A DNA stretch of 64,000 nucleotides, taken from Oscillospiraceae bacterium. Lineage in GTDB: Bacteria > Bacillota > Clostridia > Oscillospirales > Ruminococcaceae. Under the pieces are notes generated by a model. That model did not search any database. It had not been told where the DNA came from and saw only the letters and a program-made list of their open reading frames with translations. Where the stretch lies: assembly GCA_020024285.1 (NCBI GenBank), contig JAHHTZ010000008.1:23150-87149 (forward strand), written 5' to 3'. Below are positions 25,983-33,995 of the stretch, one piece after another (positions within the stretch are counted from its first letter, which is position 1; every line of letters begins with the position of its first letter). The position numbers were made by a program, and so were the translations under genes.

Positions 25983-27953
25983 ATGGCGAATACTCTTCCG
26001 GCAATCGCCGCAGCCGCAGCCGTTCTTGCAGGTGCAGGAGCTGCCGCAGCGGTGGCAAAGAAAAAGAAGGACAGCACAGGAGCTATGACAGTAAAACATA
26101 CACAAAAGGGAAGTTCCTACCGCAATACAGAGCTTGGTGCTCACGAAAAAAACAGCAAGGGCATCTATTACACCAACGGCAACTTTGAGGCGTTTGCGCG
26201 CCCCGAAAAGCCGCAGGGCGTAGAGAACAAACACGCCTATATCGTCGGCAGCGGACTTGCCGCCCTTTCGGCAGCGTGCTTCCTTGTGCGTGACGCACAG
26301 ATGGAAGGCTCAAAAATCCACATCCTTGAAGCGATGGACGTTCCGGGCGGAGCCTGCGACGGCATCAACGACCCAAGCCGCGGCTATATCATGCGCGGCG
26401 GCCGCGAGATGGAAAACCACTTCGAGTGTCTGTGGGATCTGTTCCACAGCATCCCGTCCCTTGAGATTCCGGGGGCATCGGTGCTGGACGAATTTTACTG
26501 GCTCAATAAGCACGACCCCAACTACTCCCTGTGCCGTGCCACCGTCAACCGCGGCGAGGATGCCCACACCGACGGAAAATTCAACCTCAGCCAAAAGGCA
26601 TGTATGGAGATCGTCAAGCTCTTTCTGACAAGGGACGAGGATCTCTACGACAAAACCATCGAGGATGTATTCGATGACGAAGTGTTCCAATCCACCTTCT
26701 GGCTCTACTGGCGCACCATGTTCGCCTTTGAAAACTGGCACAGCGCCCTTGAGATGAAGCTCTACTTCCAGCGATTCATCCACCATATCGCAGGTCTGCC
26801 TGATTTCAGCGCACTCAAATTCACCCGGTACAACCAGTATGAATCCCTCATCCTGCCGATGGTGAAATACCTTGAAGCTGCCGGCGTGGACTTCCAGTAC
26901 AACACCGAGGTGACAAACGTCCTCTTTGACATCGACGGCACAAGAAAAGTGGCAACTGCCATCGAATGCAAGGTAAAGGGCGTGGAAAAAGGCATCCTCC
27001 TCACCGAAAATGACATGGTATTTGTCACAAACGGAAGCTGCACCGAGGGCACCATCTACGGCGATCAGGACCATGCACCGAATGGCGATGCCGAAGTGCG
27101 CACCAGCGGCTGCTGGAACCTGTGGAAGAACATCGCAAAGCAGGACCCGGCGTTCGGCCGTCCCGAAAAATTCTGCTCTGACATTGCAAAGACCAACTGG
27201 GAATCTGCCACCATCACCACCCTCGACGACGCCATCCTCCCATATATCACAAACATCTGCAAGCGCGATCCGCGCACCGGCAAGGTCGTAACGGGCGGCA
27301 TCGTGAGCTGCAAGGATTCCAAATGGCTGATGAGCTGGACCATCAACCGTCAGGGTCAGTTCAAGGAACAGTCTCCGGAGCAGGTTTGCGTCTGGGTTTA
27401 CGGACTCTTTACCGACGTTCCCGGCGACTATATCAAAAAACCGATGCGCGAATGCACCGGTAAGGAGATCACCGAGGAATGGCTCTACCACCTCGGCGTT
27501 CCGGTGGAGGACATCCCGACCCTCGCAGAGCACAGCGCAGTCTGCGTGCCGACCATGATGCCGTATATCACCGCATTCTTCATGCCGCGCACAAAGGGCG
27601 ACCGCCCCGACGTGATCCCGGACGGCTGTGTGAACTTTGCGTTCCTCGGTCAGTTTGCCGAAACACCGCGCGACACCGTCTTTACCACCGAATACTCCGT
27701 GCGCACCGCAATGGAGGCAGTATACGGTCTGCTTCATGTGGACCGCGGCGTTCCGGAGGTATGGGGCAGCGTCTATGACGTGCGCGAGCTGCTCAAAAGC
27801 TCCGTGTGCCTGATGGACGGCAAATCTCCGCTGGAGATCCCTCTGCCGGGACCGGTGAACCTCATCAAAAAGCCGATGCTCAAGGCAATCAAGGGGACCG
27901 TCATCGAAAAGCTGCTGCGTCAGTATCACATCATCAAAAAGGGAATGCTCTAA
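25983..27953 (+). CDS. ohyA: Oleate hydratase (FAD-dependent)
   Basis: 656 residues. The enzyme adds water to the cis-9 double bond of oleic and related acids, giving 10-hydroxystearate-type products, and is linked to fatty acid detoxification. The FAD-binding motif GSGLAALSAACF lies near residue 87, followed by EAMDVPGGACDG (about 118) and RGGREMENHFECLWDLF (about 138), all typical of the family. Unusual is a hydrophobic Ala-rich N-terminus of about 25 residues followed by KKKK, which could hold the enzyme at the membrane. GGAAAGGCGG precedes the start. It is followed by a strong terminator. Confidence 0.93.
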   Translation: MANTLPAIAAAAAVLAGAGAAAAVAKKKKDSTGAMTVKHTQKGSSYRNTELGAHEKNSKGIYYTNGNFEAFARPEKPQGVENKHAYIVGSGLAALSAACFLVRDAQMEGSKIHILEAMDVPGGACDGINDPSRGYIMRGGREMENHFECLWDLFHSIPSLEIPGASVLDEFYWLNKHDPNYSLCRATVNRGEDAHTDGKFNLSQKACMEIVKLFLTRDEDLYDKTIEDVFDDEVFQSTFWLYWRTMFAFENWHSALEMKLYFQRFIHHIAGLPDFSALKFTRYNQYESLILPMVKYLEAAGVDFQYNTEVTNVLFDIDGTRKVATAIECKVKGVEKGILLTENDMVFVTNGSCTEGTIYGDQDHAPNGDAEVRTSGCWNLWKNIAKQDPAFGRPEKFCSDIAKTNWESATITTLDDAILPYITNICKRDPRTGKVVTGGIVSCKDSKWLMSWTINRQGQFKEQSPEQVCVWVYGLFTDVPGDYIKKPMRECTGKEITEEWLYHLGVPVEDIPTLAEHSAVCVPTMMPYITAFFMPRTKGDRPDVIPDGCVNFAFLGQFAETPRDTVFTTEYSVRTAMEAVYGLLHVDRGVPEVWGSVYDVRELLKSSVCLMDGKSPLEIPLPGPVNLIKKPMLKAIKGTVIEKLLRQYHIIKKGML

Positions 27954-27961
27954 GATATTGC

Positions 27962-28000
27962 AAAAGCAGCACTCCTCCGAACAGGAGGAGTGCTGCTTTT
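27962..28000. terminator. Bidirectional terminator after ohyA
   Basis: AAAAGCAGCACTCCTCC and GGAGGAGTGCTGCTTTT pair around GAACA between two convergent stop codons. Confidence 0.92.
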
Positions 28001-28456
28001 CTATTGGTCTGAATTTTTGATGGTGTATCGGTATTCGCTGCTGCCAAAGAGTGTTTCGTCCAGCTCATAGACGGTGAAGGTCGTTCCGTCAAACTTCATC
28101 CGACCCTGACTGCTCTGCACGACAATGCCGTTTTCCACCTTATGGAAGGCGGCAAGATGACCCGTCAGATGGACCTCATACGACTGCCAGTCCTCGCCCG
28201 ATTTGAAGCAGGCTGTCACGTTGGCGATCCTGCTGCTTTTTTCCGGGACCATCCTTGCGACAAGATAGCTGTTCCCATCGTCGGAAACCCAGGTGTCTTC
28301 CGACGACCAGGGACCCTCGTTGATGAGATAATCCGCAAAACGGTGGTTCCCGTTCCATGCGTGGATCAGATAGGCGTAACAGCCTACCGCAACGAGCACG
28401 GCAATCACAAGCACGGCGGAAATCGTTCCGACGATGATTTTTGTTTTCTTTTTCAT
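28001..28456 (-). CDS. Membrane-anchored protein of unknown function
   Basis: 151 residues from MKKKTK, chosen because AGAAAGGATG lies just upstream; the longer frame would overlap it. One N-terminal hydrophobic helix (about residues 5-27) anchors an extracytoplasmic domain of about 120 residues rich in beta strands. I do not recognise the family. The next gene upstream on the same strand (28487-28720) has the same ribosome-site context, and the two are 30 bases apart, so they are an operon. Confidence 0.6.
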   Translation of the reverse strand: MKKKTKIIVGTISAVLVIAVLVAVGCYAYLIHAWNGNHRFADYLINEGPWSSEDTWVSDDGNSYLVARMVPEKSSRIANVTACFKSGEDWQSYEVHLTGHLAAFHKVENGIVVQSSQGRMKFDGTTFTVYELDETLFGSSEYRYTIKNSDQ

Positions 28457-28486
28457 CAAGATCATCCTTTCTAAGATCACACGGCA

Positions 28487-28720
28487 TTACGGTTTTGATT
28501 CCTTGCTGCGGATGATGACTTTAACAATCAGCGCAGCAGCGATCACCACAGCGGTAATTACTCCATAGATAATGATGCTCGTAACCCATGGAGCCGATTG
28601 GGAAGCAGGATATTTTTTTGCATTCAAAAAAACATATGCTCCGTGTCCGATAAAAACGCCAATGCAGCATCCGATGATGGTATTTAATATCCGATTGATT
28701 TTCTTACCATATTTTTTCAT
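28487..28720 (-). CDS. Small two-helix membrane protein
   Basis: 77 residues from MKKYGKK, preceded by AGAAAGGATGAACCTG; an in-frame ATG nine bases earlier is the alternative. Two hydrophobic helices (about residues 10-32 and 44-68) are separated by a short polar loop, and both ends are basic. No family recognised. It is first in a two-gene unit with 28001-28456. Confidence 0.55.
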   Translation of the reverse strand: MKKYGKKINRILNTIIGCCIGVFIGHGAYVFLNAKKYPASQSAPWVTSIIIYGVITAVVIAAALIVKVIIRSKESKP

Positions 28721-28911
28721 CAGGTTCATCCTTTCTGCATCGTTTCAAAATCCCCGCAAAAACAAAGCCTCTATACGGATGATTATAGCACAGTTTCAGA
28801 GAAAGGAAAGGCTTATCACAGAAAAAGGCGCAGGGGCAGATTCGGTGGAAATTTTCCGCTTTGTGTGGTATACTCTTTGTAACAGAAGCACAGAAAACGG
28901 AGGGATTTGCA

Positions 28912-29355
28912 ATGACAGTGGAAAACCGTGCCGCATTAAACGGCATGAGCAGGCTTTTGGCATGGGGGCTGGCACTCTGGATGGTGCTGTCCCTTGCGGG
29001 ATGCGGCAGCGGCGGGGAGATCGGCAGCATGAAGGTAACCCCGTGGGAGTCCGAGCTTTACTCGGAGCAGGAGGTTCAATCGGCAATCGATACAGCCGCC
29101 GACTACTTTAAGAAGGAATTTTCCGGCTGTACGCTCACCGAGATCACCTATGCAGGCGACGAAGAGAGTGAGAAGGAGGCGCAGTATGCGCTCAAAAACG
29201 GCGCAGATGAAGTCATCGTCCTTGTTTCGAGCTTTACGGTGGATGAATCGGGCGGGGACGGCTCTCTCAATCCGAACAGCACCTACAGGAATTTTCAGTG
29301 GATCTTGATTCGCAAAAACGGCGGAAGCTGGCAGCACTTCGACCACGGATATTAA
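28912..29355 (+). CDS. Lipoprotein of unknown function with repeated 3' end
   Basis: 147 residues from MTVENRAAL, chosen for the GGAGGG site 8 bases before it. The lipobox LAGC is near residue 35, so the mature protein is lipid-anchored. The 105-residue mature part has YSEQEVQSAIDTAADYFKKEF near its start, then ADEVIVLVSSF, SGGDGSLNPNSTY and WILIRKNGGSW; such small lipoproteins are common in Clostridia, with unknown role. An extended -10 (TGTGGTATACT, 28864-28874) lies about 40 bases upstream. The last 45 codons are repeated twice more downstream. Confidence 0.75.
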   Translation: MTVENRAALNGMSRLLAWGLALWMVLSLAGCGSGGEIGSMKVTPWESELYSEQEVQSAIDTAADYFKKEFSGCTLTEITYAGDEESEKEAQYALKNGADEVIVLVSSFTVDESGGDGSLNPNSTYRNFQWILIRKNGGSWQHFDHGY

Positions 29356-29655
29356 ATAGAAGCGTACCTCCTTGTTTCGAGTGTTGCGGTGGATGAATCG
29401 GGCGGGGATGGCTCGCTCAATCCAAACAGCACCTACAGGAATTTTCCGTGGATTTTGATTCGCAAAAACGGCGGCAGCTGGCAGCACTTCGACCACGGAT
29501 ATTAAATAGAAGCGCACCTCCTTGTTTCGAGCGTTGCGGTGGATGAATCGGGCGGGGACGGCTCGCTCAATCCGAACAGCACCTACAGGAATTTCCAGTG
29601 GATCTTGATTCGCAAAAGCGGCGGCAGCTGGGAGCACTTTGAGCATGGAGATAAA
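29221..29655 (+). repeat. Three tandem copies of a 150-bp unit covering the lipoprotein 3' end
   Basis: Copies begin with CTTGTTTCGA at 29221, 29371 and 29521, exactly 150 bases (50 codons) apart. The first is the real end of the lipoprotein gene; copies two and three repeat the last 45 codons but have no start codon or ribosome site. Copies one and two end with the same stop and spacer (TATTAAATAGAAGCG); copy three diverges before the stop and runs into the terminator. All copies are in the same reading frame. The few differences are scattered single bases. Confidence 0.92.
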
Positions 29656-29660
29656 ACAAA

Positions 29661-29697
29661 ACAGAAGGCAGCACGGGTTCTCCGTGCTGCCTTCTGT
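29661..29697. terminator. Hairpin terminator between lipoprotein repeats and flavoprotein gene
   Basis: ACAGAAGGCAGCACGG and CCGTGCTGCCTTCTGT pair around GTTCT. The minus-strand side is followed by TTTTGTTTT, so it best serves the flavoprotein gene at 29734. Confidence 0.85.
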
Positions 29698-29733
29698 CTG
29701 TCAAATTTACTTTGGGGTGAGAGGGGGGGAGGC

Positions 29734-30636
29734 TTAGTCTGCTGCGGCGCAGATGCCGGCGATGGTGCCGTCTGCAACGGCGGTGGATACCTGACGCACC
29801 GCCTTTATGCGGATATCGCCTGCCGCGTATACGCCGGGGATGGCAGTTTCCATTTTTTCGTTTGTTGGGATAAAGCCGTCCTCAAGGGTGAGTTCGGTAT
29901 AAAGTGCGGTGTTCGGCAGAGTACCTGCATACACAAAGATGCCGCAGCCTGCATCCTCGATGGTTTCGATGGCGCCTGTTTTTTCGTCGGAGATTTCAAG
30001 CGACTGCACCTGATCGACGCCGTATACCGCATGAAGTCTGGAATGCAGACACAGGGAGATGTTCGGGGTCTGCGCCACCTTATCACGGAATTCCGCAATG
30101 CAGCCGAGCTGATCTTCAAAGTGGATGATGGTCACCTTGGCACCGAATTTTGCAAGGTAGAGCGCTTCCTTCACCGCGCCGTCGGCTCCGCCCACTACGT
30201 AGATGTTTTTGCCGCGGTACAGTTCGGCGTGTTTTGCAGCATTCATCGACATTCCCTTGCCGGCAAGCTCTGCTTCGCCGGGGATCGCAAGCTTTCTTGG
30301 GGACGTTCCGTTTGCAAGGATGACTTTTTGTGCTTCGTAGATTTTTTGTGCGGTGTGGATCTTCTTCGTTTTGCCCATCAGCTCCACCGAGGTGACCTCT
30401 GTGTTTACGATCTCGATGCCGGAGCGCTCTGCCTGCTCCTTCAGACGCCGGGAGAAGGTGTCGCCCGTTTCCGCTTCGATGACCGATGCATAGTGGGTGA
30501 CGGTGGATACCTTCCCGATCAGTCCGCCCACTGCGTTTTTCTCCAGAATCACCGTTTTCCTTCCGCGGCTGACCGCATAGATCCCGGCACTGATCCCCGC
30601 CGGACCTGCTCCGATAATTACAACATCATACATCAT
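29734..30636 (-). CDS. Thioredoxin-reductase-like flavoprotein lacking the redox CxxC
   Basis: 300 residues from MMYDVV, with GGAGGAG 6 bases upstream. The fold is that of thioredoxin reductase: FAD motif GAGPAGISAGIYA at residues 9-21, an NAD(P)-side motif GGADGAVKEA at about 148, and the C-terminal FAD segment GDIRIKAVRQVSTA. The place where thioredoxin reductases have CATC reads GMSMNAAKHAE, with no cysteine. It therefore cannot reduce thioredoxin by the usual mechanism and may reduce another partner or substrate. It is divergent from a LysR gene. Confidence 0.8.
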   Translation of the reverse strand: MMYDVVIIGAGPAGISAGIYAVSRGRKTVILEKNAVGGLIGKVSTVTHYASVIEAETGDTFSRRLKEQAERSGIEIVNTEVTSVELMGKTKKIHTAQKIYEAQKVILANGTSPRKLAIPGEAELAGKGMSMNAAKHAELYRGKNIYVVGGADGAVKEALYLAKFGAKVTIIHFEDQLGCIAEFRDKVAQTPNISLCLHSRLHAVYGVDQVQSLEISDEKTGAIETIEDAGCGIFVYAGTLPNTALYTELTLEDGFIPTNEKMETAIPGVYAAGDIRIKAVRQVSTAVADGTIAGICAAAD

Positions 30637-30678
30637 GTTCGCTCCTCCTTTTTGAATCTGCCTTTTTGTTCTACCCAT

Positions 30679-30707
30679 ACTATACTGCGCACACTTCACT
30701 TTGTAAA
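30679..30707 (-). promoter_or_regulatory. Promoter for the flavoprotein gene
   Basis: On the minus strand TTTACA (30702-30707), 17-base spacer, TATAGT (30679-30684). Confidence 0.6.
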
Positions 30708-30724
30708 ATTATAATAATTGATAT

Positions 30725-30747
30725 TATGATAAAAATAGCTTATCATA
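30725..30747. promoter_or_regulatory. Candidate LysR operator
   Basis: TATGATAA (30725-30732) and TTATCATA (30740-30747) form a perfect inverted repeat with a 7-base centre, between the divergent flavoprotein and LysR genes, upstream of the flavoprotein -35 box. It fits the T-N11-A rule of LysR sites. Confidence 0.6.
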
Positions 30748-30775
30748 GACAGCAGAAGAAAGTGAGGTGCCGATC

Positions 30776-31762
30776 ATGCTTGACTATCGTATGGAAACTT
30801 TTTTGGCTGTGTGCAAATACATGAACTTTACCCACGCCGCACAGGAGCTGAATCTGACGCAGCCTGCCGTGTCCCAGCACATCCAGTATCTGGAGAAAAA
30901 ATACGAATCGCCGCTTCTCATCCGCGAGAACAAAAAGCTCTCCCTCACACCGGCAGGGGAGATCCTGCGCTCTGCGCTGGAAACCATGCGAAACGACGAA
31001 AATACCATGAAAAAGCGCATGAAGGAGAGCCTGTGTGCCAAGAAGCTCATCACCTTCGGCGTGACGATGACCATCGGGGAATACGCCATCCTGCCTGCAC
31101 TTGCAAAGCTCATCCACGCGCACCCCGACACCGATTTTTACATCCGATACGGCAACACGCAGACGCTGCTGTCGTACCTGTATGAGGGGAACATCGATTT
31201 TGCGGTGGTGGAGGGGTATTTTAAGGAGGAGCAGTACAACAAGCGCGTCTTTCGCAACGAGCAGTATATCGCCGTCTGCGCGGCGGGGCATCGCTTTGCG
31301 CAGGAGATCCGCTGTCTGCGCGACCTCACAGGCGAGCGCCTTCTGGTGCGGGAGCTGGGCTCCGGCTCGCGCGCCATCCTCTCAAGGACGCTTGCTGTCA
31401 ACAACCTCTCCATTCAGGACTTTGGAGGGATCGTCGAGGTGGAGAACATCCACACGCTGGTGTCGCTGCTGCTGGAGGACTGCGGCATCACCTTTTTGTA
31501 TCAGTCCGCCGTGGAGCAGGAGCTGCGAAAAGGCACCATCCAAAAGATTTTGCTCTCGGATTTTTCCATGAGCCACGACTTTACCTTCATCTGGAACAAG
31601 GACAGCATCTTTTCGGGAGAATACGATCATATCTTTGACGAGCTGTGCGAGAATACGCCCGCACAGGACGACCCATTGGAAGAAGCCGTCTGCACTGCAC
31701 AAAATTGGGACGAGCAGGAGGATGGCTGCGACCTTGGGAAGAATTTTTCGAGGTTTGAATAA
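30776..31762 (+). CDS. LysR family transcription regulator
   Basis: 328 residues from MLDYRM, chosen because GTGAGG lies 8 bases before the ATG at 30776; a GTG nine bases earlier is in the ribosome site itself. The N-terminal winged helix-turn-helix is typical (FLAVCKYMNFTHAAQELN, then QPAVSQHIQYLE), followed by a substrate-binding domain. The gene is divergent from the CxxC-less flavoprotein with a palindrome between them, so it probably controls that gene and itself. The effector is unknown. The C-terminus carries an acidic extension of about 25 residues. Confidence 0.9.
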   Translation: MLDYRMETFLAVCKYMNFTHAAQELNLTQPAVSQHIQYLEKKYESPLLIRENKKLSLTPAGEILRSALETMRNDENTMKKRMKESLCAKKLITFGVTMTIGEYAILPALAKLIHAHPDTDFYIRYGNTQTLLSYLYEGNIDFAVVEGYFKEEQYNKRVFRNEQYIAVCAAGHRFAQEIRCLRDLTGERLLVRELGSGSRAILSRTLAVNNLSIQDFGGIVEVENIHTLVSLLLEDCGITFLYQSAVEQELRKGTIQKILLSDFSMSHDFTFIWNKDSIFSGEYDHIFDELCENTPAQDDPLEEAVCTAQNWDEQEDGCDLGKNFSRFE

Positions 31763-31780
31763 CGGTGCAGACGGCATAAC

Positions 31781-31817
31781 AAAACGAGGCGCAGCCGAAA
31801 GGCTGCGCCTCGTTTTG
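31781..31817. terminator. Bidirectional terminator between LysR and DUF1836 genes
   Basis: AAAACGAGGCGCAGCC and GGCTGCGCCTCGTTTT pair around a GAAA tetraloop between convergent stops. Confidence 0.93.
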
Positions 31818-31820
31818 TTG

Positions 31821-32351
31821 TTACAGAGCTGCCCCGCTGTCCTCCTGCGAGAGCATCCGAAGGCAGGCGTTCAAATAGATCATATGGCAGACGGCGGTGA
31901 TCGCGCTCCTCAGCATCTCCTTTTCTATGGAGGAGGTCACTCCCACATCGTCGATCGAATCCTTGAGCCCAAAGCAGCAGCCCAAAACATTCTCGATCTC
32001 AAGGCAGAAATAGTCGTACGCCGTTTGCTCGCAGTAAGCTGTTTTCTGAAGCGAAAACAGCTTGCTGATGTGTTCGAGCGGGGCGGCATGCTTTAAGACG
32101 GCGATGCAGATGAGGTGGGCGATGTGCGGTGCCTTGTAGAGCTTGTTTACGGGATTTGGCACCAGCCCCTGCTTGACGTAGTTGCGCACCATCGAGCCTG
32201 TGATTTCGATGCAGCCGAGTTGTTTGAGGCATTGATTGATATATTTGACGGTCTGTTCGAGATAAAGTCCAACGTTTGGCAGCTCGGCGTATCTTGGCAG
32301 ACGAAACCCACGCATCCAATCTGCCAACGCCTGTTTTAATTTTGTATCCAT
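31821..32351 (-). CDS. DUF1836 protein
   Basis: 176 residues from MDTKLKQA. The segment RLPRYAELPNVGLYLEQTVKYINQ (residues about 17-40) and TGSMVRNYVKQGLVPNPV, which resembles a MerR-type winged helix, identify DUF1836, a Firmicutes family thought to bind DNA but not characterised. Start chosen at 32351, although no ribosome site precedes it, because a strong promoter ends seven bases upstream; the nine-codon longer form would have to be read from within the -10 box. The transcript is therefore probably leaderless. The terminator is shared with the LysR gene. Confidence 0.85.
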   Translation of the reverse strand: MDTKLKQALADWMRGFRLPRYAELPNVGLYLEQTVKYINQCLKQLGCIEITGSMVRNYVKQGLVPNPVNKLYKAPHIAHLICIAVLKHAAPLEHISKLFSLQKTAYCEQTAYDYFCLEIENVLGCCFGLKDSIDDVGVTSSIEKEMLRSAITAVCHMIYLNACLRMLSQEDSGAAL

Positions 32352-32357
32352 AGCTTT

Positions 32358-32385
32358 ATTATAAAAAAATTTTTGCAAAAGTCAA
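32358..32385 (-). promoter_or_regulatory. Promoter giving a leaderless DUF1836 transcript
   Basis: On the minus strand TTGACT (32380-32385), 16-base spacer, TATAAT (32358-32363). The expected start site, six to seven bases after the -10, coincides with the ATG at 32351. Confidence 0.7.
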
Positions 32386-32401
32386 CGCTGCAAAAAAGTG
32401 C

Positions 32402-32430
32402 TTGACGAATGAGAGGATGCATGATACCAT
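32402..32430 (+). promoter_or_regulatory. Promoter for the membrane Ntn hydrolase
   Basis: TTGACG at 32402-32407, 17-base spacer, TACCAT at 32425-32430; CATAAT at 32428-32433 is an alternative -10. A small hairpin (AGGTTTTT/AAAAACCT) follows at the expected transcript start. Confidence 0.45.
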
Positions 32431-32541
32431 AATACAGGTTTTTAAAAAACCTCTAACAGAGTAGAAGAAACCTCGATGCCCTGCGGTCTGCGCAGGAAAT
32501 CGAAATTTTGTGAGCATCCAAACAAAAAAGGAGTTATAACA

Positions 32542-33765
32542 ATGGAAAAAACAAGCACGATGTCCCGTGCAAAGAAAATCACGCTCGCTGTGATCGGCGT
32601 GCTGCTTTTGATTGTCTTGGTTCTTGGGATCACCGTTTATGCAGTATGGCACAACGAGCTTTCCACCCTTCAAAGCATCCGCCTTCTGCGCGAGCGCAAC
32701 GACGAGCACCTCGACGGAGCCGTTTACACGATGCACGTCAAGGGGGGATTTTACCTCGATGAATTCATCGAGCAGGGCGGCGTCAAAAACGACAGCGAGC
32801 TGATCGCCTTCATCACCAACAACATCACAAAAGGGCTCCTTGATATGAGCTTCGACGCGCCGGAGATCGCCTGCTCCTCCTTCACGGCAACGGCAGAAAA
32901 CGGCGACCGTCTCTTCGCACGCAACTATGACCTCAAAAAGACGAACACCTGCCTTGTCTTTACCGAAGCGCAAAACGGACGCCATGCCACCATATCGAGC
33001 GTCGATCTCCACTTTCTCGGCATTTCCCCCGACCACAACATGGAAAAATTGATGGACAAGGTGACAGCGCTTGCAGCACCGTATATCCCGCTGGACGGCA
33101 TCAACGATGCCGGCGTGAGCTGCGGGGTGTACATGACGACACAGGGCGGGGAAGAAACCGTCGCAACCGACCAAAATACCGACAAGCCGGACTTTACCTC
33201 CACAACGCTCCTGCGCCTCATCCTCGACTATGCAGACAGCGTGGAGGATGCCGTGCAGATCGCATCGTCCTTTGACCTGCACGACTCCGCAAAGACCTCC
33301 TACCACTACATGGTGGCAGATGCAACCGGAAAGAGCGCCATCCTCGAATGGGTAGCAGGTACCGACTCCACCGACAACGACGGCAGCCGCCGCGAGCTTG
33401 TTGTGACCTATCACGACGACGATGCCCACATCGGGGAGCGCGAGGGCGCAACAGACTATCAGGTCATCACGAACTTCATCATCCAGCCGGGCTACTATGA
33501 AGGCTCGGAAAAAGAGGACAAGAAGGGCGTAGACCGCTACGAAAAGCTCTATGAGGAGCTGGAAAAAACAAACGGCATCGTCGCAGACGAGAGTGCCGCC
33601 ATGCAGATCCTGAGCACCGTGGGCAGAAGGAGCTGGAACAACGACGACAAAAACAGCTGCACCATCCACAGCGTTGTCTACAACATGACAAAGCGCACCG
33701 TGCAGTGGGTCCCGAACGAAAACTACGACGACCCAAGCGCCGTGTATGAATTTTCGTTTTCCTAA
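32542..33765 (+). CDS. Membrane-anchored C45/choloylglycine-type Ntn hydrolase
   Basis: 407 residues from MEKTST, with AAAGGAG upstream. A hydrophobic helix at about residues 11-35 anchors the protein. After a linker of about 70 residues comes EIACSSFTA followed by NGDRLFARNYDL, the nucleophile region of the C45/linear amide C-N hydrolase group; Cys111 is the likely nucleophile, and GINDAGVSCGVYMT (about residue 188) is a further family segment. These enzymes must expose the Cys as N-terminal residue by self-cleavage, so a cut before Cys111 is predicted, releasing the catalytic part from its anchor. Substrates of relatives include bile salts, penicillins and N-acyl amides; the one here is unknown. 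Confidence 0.8.
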   Translation: MEKTSTMSRAKKITLAVIGVLLLIVLVLGITVYAVWHNELSTLQSIRLLRERNDEHLDGAVYTMHVKGGFYLDEFIEQGGVKNDSELIAFITNNITKGLLDMSFDAPEIACSSFTATAENGDRLFARNYDLKKTNTCLVFTEAQNGRHATISSVDLHFLGISPDHNMEKLMDKVTALAAPYIPLDGINDAGVSCGVYMTTQGGEETVATDQNTDKPDFTSTTLLRLILDYADSVEDAVQIASSFDLHDSAKTSYHYMVADATGKSAILEWVAGTDSTDNDGSRRELVVTYHDDDAHIGEREGATDYQVITNFIIQPGYYEGSEKEDKKGVDRYEKLYEELEKTNGIVADESAAMQILSTVGRRSWNNDDKNSCTIHSVVYNMTKRTVQWVPNENYDDPSAVYEFSFS

Positions 33766-33814
33766 ATCATAAAACAGCAAAAGATAAACTTAGAATCATC
33801 TTTCCTTAAAACAG

Positions 33815-33853
33815 ACAGGCGGAGCGCACCGTAGATCGATGCGCTCCGCCTGT
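33815..33853 (+). terminator. Hairpin after the Ntn hydrolase gene
   Basis: ACAGGCGGAGCGCA and TGCGCTCCGCCTGT form a 14-bp stem around an 11-base loop, but the T tract is poor, so termination may be incomplete. Confidence 0.55.
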
Positions 33854-33995
33854 TCCTGCGTATGGCAGCAGGCACCAAAAGCTGTCGTCAGGATCGCCAA
33901 AAAAACAGCGGATCGCTTTATTTTTCTGGAAAAACAGCCGATATATAGAGTATAGGAGCTGTGCAATCATTTCTATACTGAAAGGAGCATACAAA

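Noticed and set aside
29539..30714. Long plus-strand frame beginning in the third lipoprotein repeat
   Set aside because: It reads through the hairpin terminator and then along the opposite strand of the flavoprotein gene.
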